Origin: Strigamia acuminata
Taxonomy: Eukaryota > Arthropoda > Chilopoda > Geophilomorpha > Linotaeniidae
Assembly (NCBI GenBank): GCA_949358305.1
Contig: OX442314.1
Location: 27,699,118 to 27,763,117 of the forward strand
Direction: 5' to 3'
DNA: 64,000 nt
The first letter of the stretch is position 1, and each line of letters starts with the position of its first letter. A model generated the notes under the pieces. It saw only the letters and a program-made list of their open reading frames with translations. It did no database searches and had not been told where the DNA came from. Shown in pieces: positions 57,901-64,000 of this stretch. Made by a program: the position numbers and the translations under genes.

Positions 57901-59811
57901 AAAAAGTTTGGGAACCCCTGTGCTAGTGCATTTAAAGGTGGATTGCACAACTGAATAAGCCTTTTCTTTGTGCCTTAGACCTCCTCTCCCCCTGTAACAA
58001 GGTCGTAACAAATTCACAAACCCCCCCCTAGCACTAGAACTGCCAGAGGGGTCATTTTGACCCGTCTGGCAGTTTGTCAGAAATGAGTTTTCTAGATATT
58101 CTGAAGGTTATTATTAAAATTGTGTACATTTATAGTAATTTAAGCCAATTTTCTACATTTTGGACATCTAAAAATAACAGCATTGTAAACCCATTGGGCT
58201 TATTTCTACAGTTGTTTTAAACTGCCAAAACCGCTCTGGCAGTTCTAGTGCTAGAATATTACGTAACAAAACTCACCACTCTCCCCCCCCCCCCCAAAAA
58301 AAAAATATTTTTTTTTGATACAAGCTTTTCCAAAATTTTACAAAAATGTAAAAAAAATATTCAAAAATATAAAAAAAAATTTCAAAAATTTTAAATATTT
58401 TACAAAAATTTAAAATTCACAATAATAATAAATTAAAACAATAAAAGTAAAAATTTTACTTTTTGTTACGTAACATTATTAAGAACCCCCTCCCCCCCCC
58501 CTTGGAGCGTTACGTAATTTATGGACGGCCCCTTAAACAAGCGCACTCCATCCAATTTCTAACTGTATCGTGCCTATTTCCCCACTATGTTAAGCCATGG
58601 TTAGTGATCATTCTCCATCCCTAATGAAGTTTGAGACCTGAGTCAAACCCGTTCTTTTAGGTTAGTCAACACTAACAAAACACTCAAATCTTGCAAATAC
58701 AAAATAGTGTTGTAAACTTCAGCGAATTGGGATTTCTCGACCGCCTGACGTCCTTATTAAATGGCAACCATCTTTGGGACTTCCCACGAACCTGGATCCA
58801 CGCGCAAACCTCCACTTGCGCGTAGTAAACTTATTTAAATCCACCACCAACCAGATTGAACGTGACAGTACTTACACCAGCTTGTATTTTTTTTAACTGT
58901 AGGGGTGTTTGATCAGAATTGACTTCATGCTAAATTTTAAGATTACGGTAACTGTAGTTTTATTTCTGTAGGTGTACTTTAAACAAAACAAAGCAACAAT
59001 TCCATCAATTCCCTCAATACTAAGAAGCAGAAGAAGTATTAAAACAAACACGTTTACAATTCTCACATTCAAAATGTTTAAAGTACGTTTGCAGACGATT
59101 ATACTGTATAAACAAAACTGCTAAATCGATTGTTTTAATTTAGACCATTCGATTAAATCTAAAATCTCAACCTTGCCTTGACCATGACAAATACATGAGA
59201 TGCCAAGATGATTGCTACGAAAAAAAGATTTATAATATAATTCAGTGCAAGTGAGTATTTCTTTTTCTTTTTACATATATGTGACATTTAGGGAGTTATT
59301 GTATGAGTGGTGGTCATCACTTCTCACACTTGTAAAAATCTGTGTTTTAGACATTAAGAAAAACAACAGATGAAATTTTTTAACTTTATATGATGTAGTT
59401 TGCAATACATGTTATTTAAATATTTTTAGGTTACCATTTTTGGTCAACATCAATAAGAATAATTGCACCAACTTTCAAGACATTAAAACTTCACTGGCAT
59501 TGTTCATGAACAGTTCATTAACTACCAATACAATGATAGACTGCGGTTGTCATCCACCTTGTGAAGAGCCAGTGTTTGACACATTCGTTTTCTTTCAAGA
59601 CACAAAAGCATGGCCAGTCAAAATTCTCGCTATAATTCCAATGAACAACATAATTGAAGAGATTAAGCAAATATTATCCTACACTGAAGTTGCATTGTGC
59701 TGCGACATTGGAAATTGTTTTTCACTAATGCTTGGCCTTTCAATTCTTGCAATTCCACAGCTATCACAAAAAATAGTTTTGCAATTTATGCGACTGACCA
59801 GAAAAAACTGA
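42988..59811 (+). CDS. Two-unit (tandem-fused) DEG/ENaC channel, copy B
   Basis: Exons: 42988-43482, 43561-43678, 44076-44152, 45409-45498, 45631-45743, 45805-45986, 46051-46715, 55333-55408, 56972-57060, 57127-57216, 58972-59082, 59144-59250, 59430-59811. Each has the same length as in copy A and the 864-codon frame is intact. Exon 1 differs from A at about 11 of 165 residues (for example RRF to RWI at 10-12). Exon 7 keeps its length through compensating indels in the cytosolic linker (KKKTKKT). Pore motifs are the same: GYS instead of GFS at 408-410 in unit 1, E416 kept, GLS in unit 2 with Gln. Intron 7 has grown to 8.6 kb and holds an intact mariner-type transposon, so efficient splicing is not assured. 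Conservation of frame despite heavy intron invasion suggests selection on the protein. Confidence 0.83.
43711..44029. mobile_element. TACCGTATATC element in intron 2 of copy B
   Basis: Inverted ends TACCGTATATC and GATATACGGTA, 319 bp, with CCCGCGCGCAATT repeated inside. Copy A has only a short (TTA)n intron here. A truncated relative is at 37252-37387. Confidence 0.8.
44483..45108 (-). mobile_element. TIR repeat family R1, copy 2 (inverted)
   Basis: Reverse complement of the R1 arrangement: TTTGTTACCGCTTGGCCACC at the left, GGGGACAAGACGTGTCCCGG, GCACTCC-ATTCACCACAGC, CCTCCATGAG, then GACAACAC, ending near ACTTACAA. It lies in intron 3 of copy B and is absent from copy A. Confidence 0.78.
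47331..47863. mobile_element. GACCCCGGATAAATGCATAA element, copy 1
   Basis: Inverted ends GACCCCGGATAAATGCATAA and TTGCATAAATATCCGGGGTC enclose 533 AT-rich bp. Inserted within R2 copy 2. No coding capacity. Confidence 0.8.
47889..48410. mobile_element. GACCCCGGATAAATGCATAA element, copy 2
   Basis: A slightly shorter, diverged tandem neighbour with ends AACTGGATAAATGCATAA and TTGCATAAATATCCGG. It matches copy 1 throughout (GGGGAAATCACTAAA versus GGGGAAGTCACTAAA) and lies head-to-tail with it. Confidence 0.78.
48753..49438. mobile_element. Element with GGCGACGAAATGA subterminal repeats
   Basis: The left part has several TCATTTCGTCGCC-type copies and the right part has the inverse GGCGACGAAATGA many times (at least six), in about 690 bp. 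The clustered inverted subterminal repeats suggest a non-autonomous DNA transposon. Ends and target site are not resolved. Confidence 0.6.
49442..50366. mobile_element. Long palindromic (foldback) mariner-type element
   Basis: Arms of about 400 bp (49442-49840 and about 49970-50366) are inverted copies of each other. The inner part is a mariner-like TIR starting TACAGGGTGTCCCAAAAG, including GAGCAATTGCATCTAGGCCA and CTCTAACCTGATTGG, shared with the intact element at 52366. The outer 73 bp (GGGCGGGCAAGATCATG to GTTCTCAAGAACTA) are also inverted. The central region has no transposase. It can be a deletion derivative of the mariner family inside an inverted duplication. Confidence 0.75.
50367..50883 (+). 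mobile_element. TIR repeat family R1, copy 3
   Basis: Begins within R1 (AGGGACGCATAC) directly at the edge of the palindrome and runs to GGTGGCCAAACAGTCACAA. Contains TTGTCTAGGGG, GGCATGCTACACCGGCAT, CTCATGGAGGCTG and CACTCAGCTCCCTCC. Its left end seems to be cut by the palindrome junction. Confidence 0.75.
51131..51558. mobile_element. TACCGTA-CGCCCCGTTTAAA element
   Basis: Ends TACCGTACCGCCCCGTTTAA and, inverted, TTTAAACGGGGCGTTACGGTA minus its last base. Many GGGCGTTTAA/GGCGCTTAA subterminal repeats lie in both halves of its 428 bp. Non-coding. Similar TACCGTA ends start again at about 63936. Confidence 0.75.
51659..52174 (+). pseudogene. Tc1-type transposase 3' remnant
   Basis: After MDQYTYKKVLED a frameshift leads to LSLTWIFQQENDSKHTVKS, matching the Tc1 FQxDNDPKHT region but with Glu where the catalytic Asp normally stands. 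The frame then breaks. The segment ends GGTGCTAAACTTTTGGCCAC-CACTGTA, a Tc1 terminal repeat. The 5' half is missing. Inactive. Confidence 0.75.
52366..55241 (-). mobile_element. Intact mariner-superfamily transposon with about 300-bp TIRs
   Basis: The 2876-bp element starts TACAGGGTGGAACAAAAGTC and ends GACTTTTGTTCCACCCTGTA. Inverted arms are 52366-52667 and 54941-55241, very similar through their length. TA duplications flank it (52364-52365, 55242-55243). Copy A of the duplication has the empty site (CCTGTTAGGTAGACTG, near 34699), so insertion followed the duplication. The transposase gene lies off-centre at 52756-53829; the 1.1 kb from 53830 to 54940 is unassigned and may hold 5' leader. 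Family: Tc1/mariner (IS630) group. Confidence 0.92.
52756..53829 (-). CDS. Mariner-superfamily transposase with DUF4817-like HTH, DD41D spacing
   Basis: An uninterrupted 357-residue transposase. The ATG at 53829 starts MSEYTNQEMVDMMFCYG; the frame is open further upstream but without another ATG. Residues 1-60 resemble the DUF4817 helix-turn-helix region (YTNxE ... AATRLYSAKYPNRRHP). A second HTH follows (SSRAIANDVGCAHTSVLRVL). The DDE domain has VLWSDEAQFSRNG, WYQHDGAPPHFA and PPRSPDLTPLDFFLWG. Between the second and third Asp (the last D of PDLTPLD) there are 41 residues, giving DD41D. All three acids are present and no stop or frameshift interrupts the gene, so it may be active. The DD41D group is known in the literature (rosa-like elements); membership here is inferred from the spacing. 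Confidence 0.9.
   Translation of the reverse strand: MSEYTNQEMVDMMFCYGAANEDGAAATRLYSAKYPNRRHPVPRTLRSIVQRFRETGSVQSRPRQGRPRTVTNDDMSTTILAAVGANPHLSSRAIANDVGCAHTSVLRVLHTNHFHPYHLHCHQELHGTDFNTRAEYCDWFLTQTDNDELFPQKVLWSDEAQFSRNGTVNRHNLHYWASENPRWLRQVAHQVNWRCNVWCGIYNKEIIGPVFFNGTLTGQRYCDLILTNTVEEYVDNLPLASARQMWYQHDGAPPHFALASRQHLNALFGVHWIGRGGPIAWPPRSPDLTPLDFFLWGHVKDVVYKTQPAFIDEIKDRITAACAGITPQTIDAVYKSTQNRAELCLGAGGRHIEQILD
55682..56639. mobile_element. Nested TIR element (AAGGGTG ends)
   Basis: Left end AAGGGTGCGTTTGGATCGG and right end GATCCGACCCCACCCTTA, with CCAATCC/GGATTGG-type repeats internally. It sits inside the 55452-56949 element and is itself split by the MITE at 55876. Confidence 0.65.
55876..56061. 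mobile_element. pogo-like MITE, innermost of three nested elements
   Basis: Perfect-looking inverted ends CAGTGTAGGCTGCGTAGCCC and GGGCTACGCAGCCTACACTG with TA on both sides (55874-55875, 56062-56063); 186 bp and non-coding. Confidence 0.88.
57612..57920. mobile_element. hAT MITE in intron 10 of copy B
   Basis: Ends CAGGGTTTCCCAAAC and GTTTGGGAACCCCTG with perfect 8-bp target duplications TGCTAGTG (57604-57611, 57921-57928). Internal GTGGGGCGCG repeats. 309 bp, non-coding. Classic hAT signature. Confidence 0.92.
58028..58254. mobile_element. Small TIR element (CTAGCACTAGAACTGCCAGA)
   Basis: Inverted ends CTAGCACTAGAACTGCCAGA and TCTGGCAGTTCTAGTGCTAG bound 227 bp in intron 10 of copy B. A second inverted pair (GACCCGTCTGGCAG) lies inside. 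Superfamily not assigned. The adjacent poly(C) runs at 58280 and 58490 frame another AT-rich repeat. Confidence 0.78.
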
Positions 59812-60346
59812 AATCTGCCATCACATTCACATAATATACACTGATATAAATAAAAAATTCAACAACAATTAAATCTAAAGCACATCCTATAATACGCACG
59901 TAAATAAATAATTAAATAAATATAACAAAAATCAACACACAGACGATGGTACAAAGGAGCATGGCTAACGGTCACTAATCCACACAATGCAGCTAAACTT
60001 TGCTATAAATCACCCACAAACTCAGTTTCACATAAGAAACAACTTTAAATATTATCTTTTAATTTGACATAAACTCGGACGACTTTTGTCAGCATAACAT
60101 ACTGTTGTCTGTTGTTTCACAAACGTTTAGTTGTTATAGAGTGGGAAAAGATCTTTAAACATGTTTAAAAACTAAAAAGTGTCATTTCAGAAGAATTTAG
60201 CCTCTCGGTTTGTATTTTAAGACATTAATTTTTCAACTACTACTACTGTAATATAATATTCTATCTATTACATCATGCGATTATGGACTTTACCCATATT
60301 ATATATTTTTAATCTTATAAATTGATCCTCCGATAGGATGAGTGGA

Positions 60347-60373
60347 CTACGCTAACTACCGGTAGTTACGCTA
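60347..60373. other. Putative transposon excision footprint
   Basis: Where copy A carries the 228-bp MITE, copy B reads CTACGCTA, one A, the palindrome CTACCGGTAG, then TTACGCTA. Two near-identical 8-mers around a short palindrome resembling the MITE ends (CTA...TAG) is what imprecise hAT-type excision leaves. Confidence 0.5.
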
Positions 60374-60420
60374 TCCTATTATACTGTGCTATTATACTAT
60401 ACTACACTATATTATTAACT

Positions 60421-62061
60421 ACACTACTACAGCACTATTTATTATTCCGTAGTATTTATATTTATTAATCAACTCTGTTTTTACTTTCCATTTTATCGTT
60501 TCTGCAGCAATTTAATCCATAGTTGTTGCATACATTTTTTTTAATTGCTATTCCCAGTCAGTCCACCTCTTAAAATTAACTTCACAATCAAATAACAAAC
60601 TTATTGTTAAAACTACCATCTTTTACTTTCATCGGTTTGAAAATTTTTAAATTTTTTTATACTGTCGACATGGGATAATTTGATCCCTCATTTGCCTCTG
60701 TGATTGAATTGACTACATCAACCCGACTACGTCAACGGTAAAACTATAAGATACAACTAAATTTCACAATAGTTGATCGTTTCTTACGTTTATGATAATG
60801 CTGATTGACGTTGTTGCTGAATCAGATGTATTAGCTACGGAGCGCCATCTATTTTTTTCATTTTTCACGTCGTTGCAATGTCTGTTAAAATAAAAACATG
60901 TGTTATTATATATGGTATATTCTATTTGATTGTTAAATTATTATTACTCCCTTCATTTGCGTCGCATTGAGTTAAACCGGCAGCCGCCATTAAAAGTTGT
61001 CGTGACGTAGTAGTCAAAGTGTTTTATGCGCATGCTCGATAGCGCATTTTTTTTTCCTGTAAAATAAAATAATAAAATAAAATACCGAACATAATAAACA
61101 CAGCCTTTGGTATATTATATTTTCAAGCATTTTCGGTCTATCCATTATGGGTTTTGGATTTTTCTTACCAGATAAAAAAAATGGCGGCAGTTTCAAATAA
61201 ATACTGCACAAATTCATGTGTGAACAAGCTAAAGCAAAGAAAGGTTTGCATCTTAGCAGGGTCGGCTCAGACGTCGGTTTTTCGGACCCCAGAACGAGGC
61301 CCCGCGCTCACAGGGGCCCCGCACTTTCGAAAGTAAAAAATTGAAAAATAAAAGGTTAAAATAAATTCTTTTTTTTACAAATACACTTTGGGATCCACTA
61401 ATATCTTTTTACCGAGGCGCTGCAAAACCTGCAGCCAGCCTTGTATCTTAGCAAGATAAAATGAAGATACAGTGCATACATTTTTATTTCTTCTCGCATT
61501 TTCTCTTGTCTTACGGCAACTGCCACCTCATTGGTTACAAAGAAATTTGAAAAAATTGAAATTACTCGATATATTTCTTCCATTTTTCAAACTTGAAGAA
61601 ATTCAGATGACCAAAACGAGACAATAATCCAAAATAAATTTTATTTATTTATTTATTATTATTATTATTAATAGAAGTGTACGAATACGAATAGAAGTAT
61701 TGTTGGGTAAACAATGATACTCCGATATAAAAGAAACGAGTGAAATGTTTATTCTTGGATGAAAATTAAAATGGCGCATCTACACGACCGTGACTTGCGA
61801 TCGAGATACATTTCTAGAATAGCAACAAAAACGCATGTGTCGCGTGGATGATTAAATACGTCGTAATAACATCATACGAAATTATAAAGTCACATCGTAC
61901 ACGTACAGTCATAAAAGAAAATACATCACAAATACTAGTACACGACACTAAATAATATAAACTGTTCCGTATAAATTACATGCATAAGACAAATATCGTT
62001 TTTGGTTTAATATACCACAAGAATTACTGCCCATTTCTTTCGGCATCCCAAGGGCAACACT
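60421..62061. other. Intergenic/3' UTR region right of copy B
   Basis: AT-rich, with (TTA)n near 61655-61672. TTTATT at 61747-61752 could be the minus-strand polyadenylation signal of the BTB-BACK gene, making about 300 bp its 3' UTR. The open frame at 61154-61336 has no recognisable domain. No other feature supported. Confidence 0.35.
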
Positions 62062-62543
62062 CTAGAAAGAGTACAATCGTGCGGGAGAACGTGCAACTGC
62101 TTCACTAATCAACAAATGTTGAAATGTGTTGCACTCAGTGTTCCGGTTCAACTCCAACAAATCGTATACGGTTTCGTCGTCCAAATGTTGCAGTTTAATC
62201 TTCTGCAATAACCGAACGGCAGCACGCTCTCTATTCCGATCGCCGTTGCATTTCCACTTGAAAATGCACCGAGCGATCGCATTGGAGCAAGAAACGTCGT
62301 TGCCACATTCAATTAAATAACTCTTTTCGGATTCACTCAACAATTGAATGCTTTCACTCCCTGCAAGTGCCTCAATGTTACTCAGAAATTGTAATAATTT
62401 ACAATCTCGTCGGCAGAGATCGTATTGAGTGGCCAAACTCCAAACTTTGGGGAACGTTTCCACACTGACGTCATCAGCTAATCGGTCCCAGCAATGGCGA
62501 AGCAAATCATGAATTCGCATCAAATGACAGGTGGAAATTAACT
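62062..62543 (-). CDS. BTB-BACK domain protein, terminal exon (partial gene)
   Basis: The exon encodes about 160 residues ending PARLYSF and a stop. ELISTCHLMRIHDLLRHCWD matches the usual end of a BTB domain (LL-A--LL-----L---C), and the rest forms a BACK-type helical region (FPKVWSLATQYDLCRRDCKL ... YLIECGNDVSCSNAIARCIF ... HLDDETVYDLLELNRN). BTB-BACK proteins often act as CUL3 ubiquitin-ligase adaptors; no Kelch repeats follow here. A plausible splice acceptor (CTGACAG|AG) is at 62544; the frame also stays open to 62604, so the exact start is uncertain. The BTB exon(s) must lie to the right, beyond the R1 repeat or outside the window. Confidence 0.7.
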
Positions 62544-62565
62544 CTGTCAGCAGACGGTAAGTCAC

Positions 62566-63204
62566 AAACCACTCATTACAATTCTCAGAAATCTCATGAA
62601 TTATTTAAAATACAGAGTAGTAATTACTTGTCAACTTTCACAAAACATCAATATAGCTGCAATGCGGTGTTTTTCAGTGGATCGAGTGCCACGTTTTCAC
62701 CTGAGTGGACTTTAAAACCGTATGTATTTTTTCATGTCTATATTCAATTCATTATGAGCTTATGAGAGAGATATTCAATTATATTCGAGTTTTGCAAATC
62801 TGGATCAAATCATAGTAAAAAAAAAGCACTGGATTTGCAAAATAACATTCAAATTTATGTGAATCCCACTCTCTCAATACTATCAATAGTCAGTATTTCA
62901 ACAAGAATGTAATTATCACACGGTTTTAAGTTCTGTTTTTTTTTTAATGAAAGACATCAGTTGCATTAATTTCGGATTGCTGTGACAACCGAAGCTACGA
63001 CATTTGCCCGAATGCACCGTAACGTGTTTTGAAAGGTTCCTGAATAAACCAATCAGAACGAGCGGTGTAGCATGGGTTGCCATCAAGCGGAGCAAAACTG
63101 GTATTGTGCTCCCCTACCCAGGTAGTATTCCCTTCCACCTTGGCACAAGAGGTGCCCCCTTAGGACTCTGAATTTCATGGGCCCCTAATTCCAAAAATAA
63201 AATA
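62566..63204. other. Non-coding, probable intron of the BTB-BACK gene
   Basis: AT-rich unique sequence without recognisable exon on either strand, ending at the R1 repeat. Confidence 0.35.
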
Positions 63205-63748
63205 TTGTGACGGTCTGGTCTTACCCATGGTAACCTGGGGTGGAACGCATTCTCACGTAAAATAAGACAAGGACTCCAGATTGTTGGGTTGTTGTCCTTT
63301 AATCGTTGTCTAGGGATTGGAGTCTCCAGTCTACCCACGTGTTGGCAAAGGCACGCCACACCAGCAACTGACCTGTCACACACAGGGAGGGATGCCCATG
63401 AATGACGTGGCGGGTTGGACATAACTATTCTGCTGTACTCACCTGTACAGCCCATGCAACTGCTTATGGAGGCTGTGGTGGTATTGACGTCTCACCACTG
63501 AGCGTCGCAGTGATGAATAGGGAGGAAAGCTGAGTCAGCACTGAGCACAACTGCTTTTGCTGGCTTCAGGACTTCAATTCACATGTCTGTCTCAGTTGAG
63601 ACCCAGCGCTTTTTTCTCTCCCTGCACCACTCAGCTCCCTCCTTCTTCGTACTGGGTAATCCAACTCCGCGAGGAGGGGTGACCTTGGGGCTATTGGGCG
63701 GAGTGTGGTAGTGCCGCAAGTCACACTTGGATGGCCAAGCGGCTACAA
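63205..63748 (+). mobile_element. TIR repeat family R1, copy 4
   Basis: Ends TTGTGACGGTCTGGTC and GGCCAAGCGGCTACAA. Contains TTTAATCGTTGTCTAGGG, GGCACGCCACACCAGCAACT, TGACGTGGCGGGTTGG, TTATGGAGGCTG and CACTCAGCTCCCTCC, the same order as in copies 1 and 3. The ends give the clearest definition of the family's inverted repeat (TTGTGACCG-TTGGCC type). Confidence 0.8.
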
Positions 63749-63935
63749 AATTAAGCAATTGCAAAGGGACACAGTCTATACTGTGCCAAACTTAGAACTA
63801 CGGATACATCCGGAGTGAGATAAAAGAATGTTTGGTTTGTTTATTTAAATGAGGTAGTGTGAGTTGAGAGTGAGGTTTTGTTGTTGTTTGTATTTGCTAT
63901 GAGTATTGGTTTGTGATCCCAGAATTATGAGATAC

Positions 63936-64000
63936 CGTATTTTACTGAATAAGAGTCGCCCTCGAATTGTAGCTGCCCTCGAATAAAAGCCGCGACTAAG
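63936..64000. mobile_element. Start of a TACCGTATTTTACTG element, cut by the window end
   Basis: TACCGTATTTTACTGAATAA followed by repeated GCCCTCGAATTGTAG/GCCCTCGAATAAAAG units resembles the ends of the TACCGTA-type elements at 43711 and 51131. Only the left end is visible. Confidence 0.4.

Larger units (their letters stand above)
42716..60420. repeat. Segmental duplication, copy B (about 17.7 kb, transposon-expanded)
   Basis: Same order as copy A (29215-37230) from CACTCAAAAACAACCATGAT to TATCCTATTATACTG. The roughly 10 kb of extra length is explained by insertions listed separately: 43711-44029, 44483-45108, 46955-52174 (several), 52366-55241, 55452-56949, 57612-57920 and 58028-58254. Exon lengths match copy A exactly. 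Confidence 0.9.

Noticed and set aside
62126-62320. Plus-strand 64-residue frame
   Set aside because: Antisense to the BTB-BACK exon, which has a longer and recognisable frame.

Overview
The window is animal nuclear DNA: AT-rich, dense in introns with GT-AG (one probable GC-AG) splice sites, AATAAA signals, and many Tc1/mariner-, pogo-, hAT- and MULE-type DNA transposons. Gene content (TASK-type K2P channel, fumarylacetoacetase, ERp57-like disulfide isomerase, DEG/ENaC channels) and the transposon load suggest an invertebrate, most likely an arthropod; the species cannot be fixed from sequence alone. There are no bacterial operons, CRISPR arrays or convincing tRNA/rRNA genes.

Layout. 1-5.2 kb: the first coding exon of a TASK-like K2P potassium channel on the minus strand (rest lies left of the window), divergent from an intronless C2H2 zinc-finger gene (5199-6623, plus). 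6.8-19.4 kb: six intronless tandem paralogues, all plus strand, sharing NHHWKSxVF and RNPITGE motifs, separated by homogenised minisatellites and one dead Tc3-like transposon; the third gene is a chimera of two subtypes. 20.3-27.8 kb: two conserved housekeeping genes, a 13-exon fumarylacetoacetase (429 aa, all catalytic residues present) and a 10-exon ERp57/PDIA3-like protein (492 aa). 28-37 kb and 42.7-60.4 kb: two copies of a segmental duplication, each holding one 13-exon gene. A degenerate gypsy-like fragment, a decayed third channel exon and TIR repeats lie between them. 62-64 kb: the last exon of a BTB-BACK gene on the minus strand and another TIR repeat.

The most striking content is the duplicated gene. 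After splicing, each copy gives one 864-codon reading frame with identical exon lengths and no disruption. It encodes two DEG/ENaC-type channel units in one chain: TM1-ectodomain-TM2, a cytosolic linker of about 40 residues, then TM1-ectodomain-TM2. The fusion point (TM2 of unit 1 to TM1 of unit 2) lies inside one continuous 665-bp exon in both copies. The two units share an intron at the same place and phase, so they look like products of an ancient internal gene duplication. The two pores differ (GFS with a conserved Glu versus GLS with Gln). Such a natural concatemer would be unusual in a family built as trimers of two-TM subunits.

Copy A of the duplication is compact (about 8 kb) and copy B is swollen to about 17.7 kb by transposons. 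Comparing the copies exposes empty sites, target-site duplications and one probable excision footprint. Copy B carries an apparently intact mariner-superfamily element (DD41D spacing, about 300-bp inverted repeats, TA target sites). Copy A carries a small TIR element that encodes a RING-finger protein. I had no search tools: family assignments rest on motif recognition and general family knowledge, and are marked accordingly.
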